Source of the DNA: Flavobacterium noncentrifugens | GTDB taxonomy: Bacteria > Bacteroidota > Bacteroidia > Flavobacteriales > Flavobacteriaceae | NCBI RefSeq assembly: GCF_900100375.1 | Contig: NZ_FNEZ01000001.1 | Span: 372,001-436,000 of the forward strand | Direction: 5' to 3' | DNA: 64,000 nucleotides | Part shown: piece by piece, positions 17,066 through 25,452 of the stretch | Layout of the letters: each line of letters opens with the position of its first letter | Numbering within the stretch: the first letter of the stretch is position 1 | The notes under the pieces: model-generated | Seen by the model: only the letters and a program-made list of their open reading frames with translations | Database searches by the model: none | Told to the model about the DNA's origin: nothing | Program-made: the position numbers and the translations under genes

Positions 17066-18244
17066 TTGCGTCAAATTCAACTTAAAACTAAAACCATAAA
17101 CAGGATTGGTTTTATTACCGGAAATGCTTTTCGGCAGGTTTTAATAGCTGTTTTTGGAATGACAGTTCCTTTTGTAGTTATTCACAACAGCTCAAAAATA
17201 ATTTGGGGTTCATTTGTTCCATTGTTGTTATTTTCTCTTCTTGCTGCTCAAATCATCAATTGGGGAAATAAAGAATATCTTTTGCGGATTTTTAGCAAAA
17301 CACCTGGGAAAATTAACGTCGCCTATTCACAAAACCTTGTTGCTCGATTGCCCATATTGATTTTTTTTTCTATTTTAACTTGCTTCTATTTTCCCGTTTC
17401 ATTTGGAATATGGATCTCTTTATGGCTTTCAGGCCGGTATTTGCAGCAATCAACAGAAGCACTAATTGTTTATGAAAAGAAATTTTCTGCTTCAATCGTT
17501 ATTGAACTATTTGCCTTCGCAATATTTTGTATAGCTTTCCTACTGTTTAATCAACATGATCTTTATTTCTTATTGATTTTCTACAGTAGCTACCAGATAT
17601 TGAAAGGTTGCAGTTATTTCCTTTTATTTTACGGCTTTTTTAATAAGGCGAATTTGAAACCTGATTTTTCATTTTTTACAGTTTCATTTCCATTTTTCGT
17701 GCTCTCCATTTTAGGTTTTTTGGCTTCAAAGGTTGATGTCTATTTGTTAGCGCATTTGGGAAACAAAATCGCAACTTCTGACTATCAAATCATCAACAGT
17801 TTGCTTGTATTTGTTATGTCACTTTCCGCATTGATCTATGCCCCTTTTACAAAAAATATTTATCGAAACAAAAAATCAGTTATTCAAAAAACTAGAAATC
17901 TATTAGCAATATCTGGATTAGTTCTCGTTCCAATTTCTTTATGTTGCATAACGTTGATCGCTTGTTTTTATTTAGGATTGCATCTTTCGTTTTTATTTTA
18001 TACAATAGCATTTTTTTACATATTCCCCTCATTCCTATATGGGATAGAAGTCATAAATTTATTTCGTTCACACAAAGAAAAAACTGTAGTTGTCATTTTA
18101 TTTTTTGGCGCGACAGCAAATACTATTCTTTCCGGTTTGTTCTTATATTTTGATTTTGGAATGACAGGCGCACTTCTTGGAAGCGCAATTGCACAGCTAA
18201 TGGTATTGTTTCTATTTAAGCTAAATTTGTATTTTGAAAAATAA
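17066..18244 (+). CDS. Wzx/MATE-like oligosaccharide flippase
   Basis: 392 residues, TTG start; no ATG occurs in frame until about residue 29. It has around 12 hydrophobic segments with no hydrolase or transferase motif. The N-terminus NRIGFITGNAFRQVLIAVFG resembles the start of polysaccharide-biosynthesis export proteins, and the middle ASKVDVYLLAHLGNKIATSDYQIINS matches the 'k.D.~ll..~~g...va.Y~i' pattern of Wzx-like flippases. It should flip a lipid-linked saccharide across the inner membrane. It overlaps the following B12-radical SAM gene by 11 bases, which ties membrane export directly to the radical chemistry. Confidence 0.75.
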   Translation: MRQIQLKTKTINRIGFITGNAFRQVLIAVFGMTVPFVVIHNSSKIIWGSFVPLLLFSLLAAQIINWGNKEYLLRIFSKTPGKINVAYSQNLVARLPILIFFSILTCFYFPVSFGIWISLWLSGRYLQQSTEALIVYEKKFSASIVIELFAFAIFCIAFLLFNQHDLYFLLIFYSSYQILKGCSYFLLFYGFFNKANLKPDFSFFTVSFPFFVLSILGFLASKVDVYLLAHLGNKIATSDYQIINSLLVFVMSLSALIYAPFTKNIYRNKKSVIQKTRNLLAISGLVLVPISLCCITLIACFYLGLHLSFLFYTIAFFYIFPSFLYGIEVINLFRSHKEKTVVVILFFGATANTILSGLFLYFDFGMTGALLGSAIAQLMVLFLFKLNLYFEK

Positions 18245-19754
18245 AACCATCCTATTCAACCCACGCAGCGCCAACGGCAAGCACCGGATCCCAAATTCGA
18301 TCCTACAGGTCGGCGCGGCGATCCATGGCAAATACGAATATGTTTTTGTGGATGGAAATCTTGAAAAAAATCCGTGGCAAACGATTGAAAATTACCTCAA
18401 AACAGGCGAATTCAAATATTTCGGGTCTACGGTAATGCCCGGCCCGCAATTGCGACAGGCGATTCCGTTTACGAAAAAGATCAGGGAAATGTTTCCGGAT
18501 GTAATTACGATCTGGGGCGGTTATTTTGCTTCGAACCAATACAAAGTTGCATTAAATTCAAATGTGGTCGATTATGTAATCAATGGCCCCGGCGACAATA
18601 CTTTTCCCGAACTCATCAAAGCGATCGAATCGAACGATCAGGAATCTATTTTCCTAATCAAAAACCTGATCTATAAAAACGACAAAGGCGAAATCACCAA
18701 AACTGCGGTTGAAGCCCTGCTCGATCAGGACAAATTGCCGAAATTCCCATACGAATACCTGGATTCGTTTTATCCGGTGAAAAATTACTTGGCGAAAACG
18801 TTTATGGGCAACAAAACATTGTCGTACCATTCGAGTATGGGCTGCCCGTTTTCGTGTTCATTTTGCGCGGTAGTCCCAATTTACAATGCCAAATGGAAAG
18901 GCATGTCGGCCGCAAGAATTTATGAAGATGTCAAATATTTCAAGGAAAAACACGGCATCGATGCAGTCGAATTTCACGACAACAATTTCTTCACTTCCAA
19001 AAAACGCGTGCTCGAATTTTCGGAACTCATCATGAACGATAACCTCAGTTATTGGGGCGAAGGCCGCATCGATACCATTAATATGTATTCGGATGATGAT
19101 TTGAAGTTAATGAGAAAAGCGGGCTGCAAAATGATTTTTCTCGGTGCCGAAACCGGAAATGATGCGGTGCTAAAGCAGATTAACAAAGGTGGCACGCAAA
19201 CCGGGCAAATGATCAAGGATTTTGTGCTTCGGATGAAAAACGCCGACATTATCCCGGAATTGTCGTTCGTACTCGGAATGCCTGCAAAAACCGAAAAAGA
19301 AGTCTATGACCAGATTTTGTGGGACATCAATTTTATCAAGGAAATCAAAACGATCAATCCAAATGCGGAAATCATCATTTACCTTTTTAGCCCGGTTCCA
19401 ACGGAAGGTTCTGAATTGTACAAGCAGATTTTAGATGCCGGATTTTCATTTCCGCAAACGCTTGACGAATGGATTTCGCCGAGCTGGGAAAATTTCGATT
19501 TGCGGAAAAATCCGCTCACGCCGTGGCTGAAGCCATACATGATCGATACGATCCGGAATTTTGAAACGGTTCTAAACGGTTATTATCCTACGGTTTCCGA
19601 TTTCAGGATCCGCGGATTGAAGAAACAATTGCTGCAGGGCATTTCCGGACTTCGATACAAATCTGGATTTTATCATTATCCGTATGAGATCAAGGCTTTG
19701 CATAAATTCTGGAAGTACAGACAGCCGGAAATTGAGGGATTTTATTCGGAGTAA
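18234..19754 (+). CDS. B12-binding-domain radical SAM protein (third)
   Basis: 506 residues with a TTG start inside the flippase gene. The N-terminal ~160 residues form a B12-binding-like domain (TIWGGYFASNQYKVAL; VDYVINGPGDNTFPELIKA). The radical SAM core has cysteines C204, C208 and C211 in SMGCPFSCSFC, followed by DAVEFHDNNFFTSKKRVLEF and KMIFLGAETGNDAVLKQINK. The C-terminal ~130 residues are typical of longer B12-radical SAM enzymes. It is more distant from the two proteins at 4831 and 7060 than those are from each other. Five bases separate it from the methyltransferase gene at 19759. The substrate is unknown; the context points to a lipid-linked or surface glycan. Confidence 0.9.
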   Translation: MKNKTILFNPRSANGKHRIPNSILQVGAAIHGKYEYVFVDGNLEKNPWQTIENYLKTGEFKYFGSTVMPGPQLRQAIPFTKKIREMFPDVITIWGGYFASNQYKVALNSNVVDYVINGPGDNTFPELIKAIESNDQESIFLIKNLIYKNDKGEITKTAVEALLDQDKLPKFPYEYLDSFYPVKNYLAKTFMGNKTLSYHSSMGCPFSCSFCAVVPIYNAKWKGMSAARIYEDVKYFKEKHGIDAVEFHDNNFFTSKKRVLEFSELIMNDNLSYWGEGRIDTINMYSDDDLKLMRKAGCKMIFLGAETGNDAVLKQINKGGTQTGQMIKDFVLRMKNADIIPELSFVLGMPAKTEKEVYDQILWDINFIKEIKTINPNAEIIIYLFSPVPTEGSELYKQILDAGFSFPQTLDEWISPSWENFDLRKNPLTPWLKPYMIDTIRNFETVLNGYYPTVSDFRIRGLKKQLLQGISGLRYKSGFYHYPYEIKALHKFWKYRQPEIEGFYSE

Positions 19755-19758
19755 TGAT

Positions 19759-20421
19759 ATGAAAGCAATTATTAAACGCATTATTTCACCACTGCTGCAA
19801 AGAGCCAGCCGCGTCTATTTGGCGAAAGCCAGACGCTATTCGTATAAAAATATTTCAGTTTTGGTCGAGCCAACGGTTTTTCCGCCATTTATTACAATCA
19901 GTACGAAATTGCTTTTGGAATTTGTGGAAACACTTCCGCTGAAAGGCAAAACATTTCTCGAACTGGGTTGCGGCTGCGGCATCATTTCGATATTGGCAGC
20001 GCAAAAAGGCGCAACGGCAACGGCAACAGATATCAATCAAATAGCTTTAGACGCTTTGCAGAAAAATGCAGCCGAAAATGGGGTTTCACTCGAAATTTTG
20101 CATTCCGATTTGTTTGACAATTTGGTCAACCGCACGTTTGATTTTATTGTGATCAATCCGCCTTATTATACGAAAGCGCCAAAAAACATTGGTGAAAACG
20201 CTTGGTTTTGCGGGGAAAATTTTGAATATTTCGAGAATCTTTTCAGGCAACTTCCTGATTTTCTACATCCGGAAAATGCAACTTACATGATCTTATCGGA
20301 AGATTGCGAGATCGAAAAAATAAAAGCCATCGCATTAAAAAATGAAATGGCTTTTGAATGGATTTCAGAGCAAAAAGTACTTGCTGAGAAAAATTTTATC
20401 TTCAGGATCGTGAAATTATAA
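19759..20421 (+). CDS. Class I methyltransferase with NPPYY motif
   Basis: 220 residues from the ATG at 19759, five bases after the upstream stop; a longer frame from 19684 merely overlaps that gene. Motif I is FLELGCGCGIISILAAQKGA, the acidic motif II residue is in ATDINQIALDAL, and motif IV is FIVINPPYYTK. The NPPY motif is characteristic of methyltransferases acting on planar nitrogens (PrmC/HemK, RsmC-like), but it also appears in broader small-molecule enzymes. Given the operon with a flippase and a B12-radical SAM protein, N- or O-methylation of a glycan precursor is as likely as protein methylation. Its 3' end overlaps the convergent LacI-type gene by 6 bases. Confidence 0.8.
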   Translation: MKAIIKRIISPLLQRASRVYLAKARRYSYKNISVLVEPTVFPPFITISTKLLLEFVETLPLKGKTFLELGCGCGIISILAAQKGATATATDINQIALDALQKNAAENGVSLEILHSDLFDNLVNRTFDFIVINPPYYTKAPKNIGENAWFCGENFEYFENLFRQLPDFLHPENATYMILSEDCEIEKIKAIALKNEMAFEWISEQKVLAEKNFIFRIVKL

Positions 20422-21438
20422 CTTCTTTGTGGATTCGCGCTGGCGCAATTCGGTTTTGATGACTGTTGTTTTAAATGTGTAATTTTCGTCTTTGCTCTCA
20501 AGTTTTTTGATCAGTAAATCGGCTGCAGCCTCGCCAATTTCCGGGCCGTGTTGGCTGATCGTTGTTAAACTCGGCGTCAATCTTTTAGACCAAACTCCGT
20601 CTGCAATCCCAATAATTGAAAGCTCTTCGGGAATTTTGTAACCTTTTTTAAGTGCGGCTTTAATTCCCATGGTTGATGCATGTTCGTCGATCGCTAAAAT
20701 GCCGTCGATCTTTTGGTTGTCGATGAGTTTTTGCAATTGGAAGTCAAATTCTTCAGAATTGTTGGCACGAACGATCAAATCCTTATCCAGCGAAATTCCG
20801 TTGTCCTTTAATGCTTTTTCATACCCTTGGGCACGCAATTTTCCAACGCTGAGATCATCAATCGCTGAAAGAAATGCGATGTTCTTGCAATTGGTTTTGA
20901 TCAAATGGTTTGTTGCATTGACAACCGAATCAAAGTCGTCAACAACTACTTTATCGCAAGCCACTTCATCGGTGATGCGGTCAAACATGACAATGGGCGT
21001 TCCGTCGTTAATGATTTCTTTGAAATGGCTGAATTCGCCGAGTTTCTGTGCTTCTTCGGAAATTGACAATATAAAACCGTCAATGGTTCCATTGCTGAGC
21101 ATCTCGAGCGTATGGATTTCTTTTTCGAGTGATTCGTTTGAAATACAGGTCAATACGTTGTAGCCTTTTTCTTCTGCTAATTTTTCAATTCCGCTGAACA
21201 CTTTGGCAAAAAACGGATTTAGGATATTTGGAATGATAACTCCAATGGTTTTGGTCTTCCTATTTTTAAGGTTAAGCCCGATAATGTTTGGCTTATAATT
21301 TTTAAGCTTGGCATATTCCTGGACTTTTATTTTTGTTGGTTCACTGATCTCCGGACTGTCGTTCAGCGCTTTGGAAACAGTAGAAACCGATACATTCAGT
21401 TCTTTTGCAATTTGCTTTAAGGTCGCTTTTTCTTTCAT
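20416..21438 (-). CDS. LacI-family transcriptional regulator
   Basis: 340 residues. The N-terminal helix-turn-helix is TLKQIAKELNVSVSTVSKAL (residues 6-25), followed by the hinge region 'YKPNIIGLNLKNRKT' and a periplasmic-binding-like effector domain starting KTIGVIIPNILNPFFAKVFS. Further family motifs are DGFILSISEE, TPIVMFDRI and the C-terminal LTTISQHGPEIGEAAADLLI. It should be a sugar- or nucleoside-responsive DNA-binding dimer. Its target is not evident: no sugar transporter or hydrolase lies beside it, and the divergent neighbour at 21662 encodes a ferritin-like protein. The 3' end overlaps the convergent methyltransferase gene by 6 bases. Confidence 0.92.
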   Translation of the reverse strand: MKEKATLKQIAKELNVSVSTVSKALNDSPEISEPTKIKVQEYAKLKNYKPNIIGLNLKNRKTKTIGVIIPNILNPFFAKVFSGIEKLAEEKGYNVLTCISNESLEKEIHTLEMLSNGTIDGFILSISEEAQKLGEFSHFKEIINDGTPIVMFDRITDEVACDKVVVDDFDSVVNATNHLIKTNCKNIAFLSAIDDLSVGKLRAQGYEKALKDNGISLDKDLIVRANNSEEFDFQLQKLIDNQKIDGILAIDEHASTMGIKAALKKGYKIPEELSIIGIADGVWSKRLTPSLTTISQHGPEIGEAAADLLIKKLESKDENYTFKTTVIKTELRQRESTKKL

Positions 21439-21661
21439 TTAGGTCTGATTTTGTGAATGTAAATTGTACAAAAAAACTGTGAAATTATAGAATAAAAATA
21501 AATGATTAACAACCAACCTTTACAAAACCAATAAAAATAAAACCAAAAGGCCAAATAATTCGAATATGATTTTTGGTAACCGGTTATTAATGAACACAAA
21601 TATAATCATTATCAGTAACAACCAAAAAATTGTATGATTATTAACCTTAAATGTTTTAATT

Positions 21662-22426
21662 ATGAAAAACACAGTAAACGTTCACGAAGTGAATCCGGCA
21701 TTTACGGATAGACGAAGCTTCTTGAAAATCAGCGGTCTTGGCGTAGTAGGCGCAGGATTATTAATGGCGGTTGGATGTAGCGACGACGACGACGCAACTG
21801 GTCCAATCACAGACGATCAATTGCCCGGAGTCAGAAATGGCATTTTCGATTTGGGAGCAGGAGATTTGGGAATTCTTTCTTATGCCTATGCCTTAGAGCA
21901 ACTTGAAGCAGACTTTTATACCAAAGTCGTAAATGCAACAGGCTTTGCGTCTACTTTCAATTCTACAGAACAAACTGTTCTTACAGATTTGTACAAACAT
22001 GAATTAATCCACAGGGATTTCTTTAAAGCTGCCATTACCGGGGCTTTAACCGCTGCAGGCCTTGACCCGAGCGCACGTTTGCTTCCTACTTTAGAATTTA
22101 AATACGGAACGCTGAATTTCAGCAACCGCGACCAGGTTTTAGCAACTTCCAAAGCGCTCGAAGATACTGGTGTCGCCGCCTATAATGGCGCAGGACGTTA
22201 TATCACAAATCCTGATTATTTATTATTGGCAGGAAAAATTGTATCTGTTGAAGCAAGACATGCTTCTGCAATCAGAAGCCTGATCCGCCCTGACTCTGCA
22301 GATTTCGCAGGAGATGATATTGTTGCACCTTCAAATGGACTTGACGCTGCAAAAAAACCTTCAGCGATTATTCCGGTAGCTGCTGGATTCATTAGCACCC
22401 CATTTACAGCACAATTTTTACCATAA
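21662..22426 (+). CDS. Exported ferritin-like protein with Tat-type lipoprotein signal
   Basis: 254 residues. The N-terminus holds a twin-arginine motif, DRRSFLKISG, then a hydrophobic stretch and the lipobox-like MAVGC followed by an acidic run. It is probably Tat-exported and lipid-anchored. The body is a ferritin-like four-helix domain (Ferritin_2 type) with metal-ligand patterns YALEQLEADFY, LYKHELIHRDFF and SVEARHASAIRSL; the last is the ExxRH signature of this group. Physiological function is not established; oxidative or desiccation stress roles are suggested for the family. It pairs with a second ferritin-like gene 24 bases downstream, so the two may form a hetero-oligomer. Confidence 0.8.
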   Translation: MKNTVNVHEVNPAFTDRRSFLKISGLGVVGAGLLMAVGCSDDDDATGPITDDQLPGVRNGIFDLGAGDLGILSYAYALEQLEADFYTKVVNATGFASTFNSTEQTVLTDLYKHELIHRDFFKAAITGALTAAGLDPSARLLPTLEFKYGTLNFSNRDQVLATSKALEDTGVAAYNGAGRYITNPDYLLLAGKIVSVEARHASAIRSLIRPDSADFAGDDIVAPSNGLDAAKKPSAIIPVAAGFISTPFTAQFLP

Positions 22427-22450
22427 TTATAACCATAAAAAAGCATCATC

Positions 22451-23278
22451 ATGAATATAATAAAATTTTTAGAAGCTTTTACCAGCGAAACTTTGACTAC
22501 TGGTACCAGCTCAAGAAGAGAAAGTTTTAGCCAGTTTGGAAAATTTGGTAAAAATATGGCATTGGCTGCAATTCCGTTTGGACTTGCCGCTGTAAGTTCT
22601 AAAGCATTTGCTAACGATATCGGGCCAACACCTGCAACACCAGTTGGGGCATTGCAATTTGCGCTGACTTTGGAATACCTTGAAAACGAATTCTATGCAA
22701 AAGGTTTGGCTTCGGGAGTAATCCCAGGAGGCGGTAGAGAAGAAAAAGTTTTCAAGCAGATTGCAAAACACGAAGCATCGCACGTTACTTTTTTAATTAA
22801 CGGATTAGGCGGCCCAGGAGCAGCAAACGTTCCTGCAAAACCAACATTTGACTTTACTGTTGGCGGTGCTTTTGATCCATTTAATGAAAATGGTATTGGC
22901 GCAGCAACAGCCTATCAGCAATTTCTTGCTTTGGCGCAGGCTTTCGAAGACACCGGCGTTAGAGCATATAAAGGACAAGCAGGAAATTTAATTTCTGAAC
23001 CACAACTTTTAGAGTATGCGCTACAAATTCACTCTGTTGAAGCAAGACACGCTTCTGAAGTGAGAAGAATTCGTGGATTAAAGGGATGGATCACTGGTAT
23101 TGAAAGAGGAGCAGGAATGCCCGAAGCCACACAGGCCGTTTACAACGGAGAAAATGTAACGCTTCAGGCAGGTTTTAACACTGCGACACAATTTGGCCCA
23201 GGCGCCGGAACAGAAGCTTATGACGAACCGCTAAATACACAACAAGTTGTAGATATTGCCAATTTATTCATCGTATAA
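22451..23278 (+). CDS. Exported ferritin-like protein, partner of the preceding gene
   Basis: 275 residues. The N-terminus has SSRRESFSQFGKFGKNMALA, a twin-arginine-like export signal (RR-x-S-F) ending near SKAFAND, without a lipobox. The mature part is a ferritin-like helical bundle: ALTLEYLENEFYAKGLASGV, KHEASHVTFLINGLGGPGAA, a helix with FEDTGVRAYKGQA, and SVEARHASEVRRIRG. The two neighbouring proteins share the helix-four motif VEARHAS, so the genes come from an old tandem duplication. Both should lie outside the cytoplasm. The hairpin at 23300-23328 ends the pair. Confidence 0.8.
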   Translation: MNIIKFLEAFTSETLTTGTSSRRESFSQFGKFGKNMALAAIPFGLAAVSSKAFANDIGPTPATPVGALQFALTLEYLENEFYAKGLASGVIPGGGREEKVFKQIAKHEASHVTFLINGLGGPGAANVPAKPTFDFTVGGAFDPFNENGIGAATAYQQFLALAQAFEDTGVRAYKGQAGNLISEPQLLEYALQIHSVEARHASEVRRIRGLKGWITGIERGAGMPEATQAVYNGENVTLQAGFNTATQFGPGAGTEAYDEPLNTQQVVDIANLFIV

Positions 23279-23299
23279 TATATACGTCTCATAAATTCC

Positions 23300-23328
23300 A
23301 AAGCCATCTTTATAAGGTGGCTTTTTTT
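23300..23328 (+). terminator. Terminator of the ferritin-like gene pair
   Basis: An 8-bp stem AAGCCATC / GGTGGCTT (one T-G wobble) with loop TTTATAA and a T-run. Confidence 0.75.
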
Positions 23329-23377
23329 GTGTTTATTTATGATGATTTTCAGCACTTAAAATAATCTTTTATAGGTG

Positions 23378-23408
23378 TTTGCATTTAAAATAATTATTTG
23401 TACTTTTG
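23378..23408 (+). promoter_or_regulatory. Promoter of rplM-rpsI
   Basis: TTTG at 23378-23381, a 19-base spacer, then TACTTTTG at 23401-23408. This fits the Bacteroidota consensus TTG-N19-TAnnTTTG. It continues into CAACCCC, and a short CCCC/GGGG leader hairpin spans 23412-23425. Confidence 0.75.
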
Positions 23409-23451
23409 CAACCCCTTTATTGGGGATGGAATGTTTAATTAAAATAATATT

Positions 23452-23907
23452 ATGGACGCATTAAGCTACAAGACACAATCAGCAAGCAAAGCCACCGTTA
23501 CAAAAGAGTGGATCGTTGTTGATGCCGAAGGTCATAACTTAGGTCGTCTTGCTTCAAAGGTCGCAATGATCTTGAGAGGCAAGTACAAGCCGAGTTATAC
23601 ACCACACGTCGACTGTGGAGATAACGTAATTGTTATCAACTCAGAAAAAATCAACCTTACAGGAACCAAAATGGACGACAAGATCTACATGCGTCACACC
23701 GGTTACCCAGGAGGACAAAGAACTTTAACCGCTAAAGTATTGCAGTCGAAAAACCCTGCAACCCTAGTGGAAAAAGCTGTAAAAGGGATGTTGCCTAAAA
23801 ACAAATTGGGAGCAGAACTTTTCAGAAATTTAAATGTTGTTGTAGGTTCAGAGCACAAACAAGGCGCTCAAAAACCTAAAACTGTTAACCTAAACGATCT
23901 TAAGTAA
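23452..23907 (+). CDS. rplM: 50S ribosomal protein L13
   Basis: 151 residues. It is recognised by KEWIVVDAEGHNLGRLASKV, LRGKYKPSYTPHVDCGDNVI, MRHTGYPGGQRTLTAK and VKGMLPKNKLGAELFRNLNV, all hallmarks of uL13, an early-assembling protein of the large subunit that binds 23S rRNA. It is slightly longer than the E. coli protein (142 residues) because of an N-terminal extension, as is usual in Bacteroidota. Its TAA stop overlaps the ATG of rpsI by one base (TAATG), so the pair is translationally coupled. The promoter at 23378-23408 should drive both genes. Confidence 0.98.
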   Translation: MDALSYKTQSASKATVTKEWIVVDAEGHNLGRLASKVAMILRGKYKPSYTPHVDCGDNVIVINSEKINLTGTKMDDKIYMRHTGYPGGQRTLTAKVLQSKNPATLVEKAVKGMLPKNKLGAELFRNLNVVVGSEHKQGAQKPKTVNLNDLK

Positions 23908-24293
23908 TGGCAGTAATTCACAAAATCGGCAGAAGAAAAACTGCTGTAGCCCGTGTCTATGTTTCTGAAGGAACTGGAAAAATCACGGTAAACAAAAAAG
24001 AATTCGCAACTTATTTCCCAACAGCTACTTTACAGTACAAAGTAATGCAACCGCTTCAGATGACTGACAACGCTGCAAACTTTGATGTAAAAGTAAATGT
24101 TTACGGAGGTGGTTCTACAGGACAGGCAGAAGCGGTACGTATGGCTTTGGCACGTGTAATGTGTGAAGTTGGCGAAGGAAACAGAGCGATCTTAAAACCT
24201 GAGGGTTTATTAACTAGGGATCCAAGAATGGTTGAGCGTAAAAAATTCGGTCAGAAAAAAGCACGTAAAAGATTCCAGTTCTCTAAACGTTAA
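23907..24293 (+). CDS. rpsI: 30S ribosomal protein S9
   Basis: 128 residues. Signature segments are HKIGRRKTAVARVYVSEGTG, NVYGGGSTGQAEAVRMALAR and the C-terminal DPRMVERKKFGQKKARKRFQFSKR region, whose last Lys-Arg reaches the P-site tRNA in uS9. It is coupled to rplM as in most bacteria. The next gene, rpsB, begins after a 162-base gap and may have its own promoter. Confidence 0.98.
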   Translation: MAVIHKIGRRKTAVARVYVSEGTGKITVNKKEFATYFPTATLQYKVMQPLQMTDNAANFDVKVNVYGGGSTGQAEAVRMALARVMCEVGEGNRAILKPEGLLTRDPRMVERKKFGQKKARKRFQFSKR

Positions 24294-24455
24294 TCGTTTA
24301 ATACTCGAATTATTACACAAATTATTAAAAAGTTATTGTTGCTTCCTCCGGGAAATTAGTTTAGCATCTAAATGGGTTGAAGATTTGAAAGAGTTACATC
24401 TGACATCGAAAAAACACATTGCTAATTCAACAGAACGTAAACTAAAAAATTTAAA

Positions 24456-25307
24456 ATGGCAAACAAAGTAGACGTAAAAGAATTACTGGAAGCTGGTGTT
24501 CACTTCGGACACATGACCAGAAAATGGGATCCAAACATGGCTCCTTACATATACATGGAGCGTAATGGAATTCACATTATCAACCTGTATAAAACTGCAG
24601 CTAAAATTGAAGAGGCTAACGAAGCCATGAAAAAGATCGCTGCATCAGGTCGCAAAATATTATTCGTTGCTACCAAAAAACAAGCAAAAGACATCGTTGC
24701 TGAAAAAGCTAAAGCTGCAAACATGCCTTACATCACTGAAAGATGGCCTGGTGGGATGCTGACTAACTTCGTAACCATCCGTAAAGCTGTTAAAAAAATG
24801 GCTTCTATTGATAAAATGAAGAAAGATGGTACATTCATGACCCTTTCTAAAAAAGAGCGTTTGCAAGTAGACCGTCTTCGTGCAAAATTAGAGAAGAACT
24901 TAGGTTCTATCGCTGATATGTCAAGATTACCTGCTGCACTTTTCGTAGTAGATATCAAAGCTGAACACATCGCCATAAAAGAAGCTCAAAAATTAAACAT
25001 TCCAGTTTTCGCAATGGTGGATACGAACTCTGATCCGCGTGAAGTGGATTACGTGATCCCATCAAACGATGACGCTTCTAAATCAATCGATAAAATTTTA
25101 TCTTTAGTAACTGCTGCCGTTATTGACGGCTTGGCAAACAGAAATTCTGACGCTCCGGCTGAAGATGCTGAAGGCATGGAAACTGCTGCTGCAGAAAAAA
25201 CTGAAGTGGCTGCGCCAGTTGCAGAAGCTGCGCCAGTTGCAGAAGCTGCTCCGGCTGCAGAAGTTGAAGCTCCTGCTGCAGAAGCTGAAACTAAAACTGA
25301 AGAATAA
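24456..25307 (+). CDS. rpsB: 30S ribosomal protein S2 with long Ala/Glu/Pro tail
   Basis: 283 residues. The uS2 core is evident from ELLEAGVHFGHMTRKWDPNM, YIYMERNGIHIINLYKTAAK, FVATKKQAKDIVAEKAKAAN, RWPGGMLTNFVTIRKAVKKM and VDTNSDPREVDYVIPSNDDA. From about residue 230 the protein carries a low-complexity tail built on AAPVAE repeats, encoded by near-identical repeats around 25205-25290. Such tails are common in Flavobacterium S2 and are probably disordered. It lies upstream of tsf, the classic S2-EF-Ts order, but 145 bases with a large inverted repeat separate the two. Confidence 0.98.
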   Translation: MANKVDVKELLEAGVHFGHMTRKWDPNMAPYIYMERNGIHIINLYKTAAKIEEANEAMKKIAASGRKILFVATKKQAKDIVAEKAKAANMPYITERWPGGMLTNFVTIRKAVKKMASIDKMKKDGTFMTLSKKERLQVDRLRAKLEKNLGSIADMSRLPAALFVVDIKAEHIAIKEAQKLNIPVFAMVDTNSDPREVDYVIPSNDDASKSIDKILSLVTAAVIDGLANRNSDAPAEDAEGMETAAAEKTEVAAPVAEAAPVAEAAPAAEVEAPAAEAETKTEE

Positions 25308-25318
25308 AACCAAACATT

Positions 25319-25412
25319 AATTCCAGTTTTTGAATTCCAAAATCCAACTAAATCCCAAATGAAAATTTGACGATTTGATAAAATTGGAGTTTGGAATTTC
25401 GAAACTGGAATT
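25319..25412. repeat. Imperfect inverted repeat between rpsB and tsf
   Basis: The left arm (from 25319, AATTCCAGTTTTTGAATTCC) and the right arm (25390-25412, ending AACTGGAATT) are nearly complementary over about 23 bases, with further pairing inward. The transcript could fold into one long A/U-rich hairpin. No strong T-run follows, so it is more likely a processing site, partial attenuator or mobile palindromic repeat than a full terminator. Confidence 0.6.
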
Positions 25413-25452
25413 TTTACTTTTAAACAAATTATAATCTTAAAAATATCAAACA

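Noticed and set aside
20416..21438. LacI regulator as the controller of the radical SAM locus
   Set aside because: It is convergent with that locus and no operator-like palindrome was found upstream of 3936 or 17066, so the link is unsupported.
24232..24471. Small open frame between rpsI and rpsB
   Set aside because: It overlaps both genes in another frame and shows no conserved pattern.
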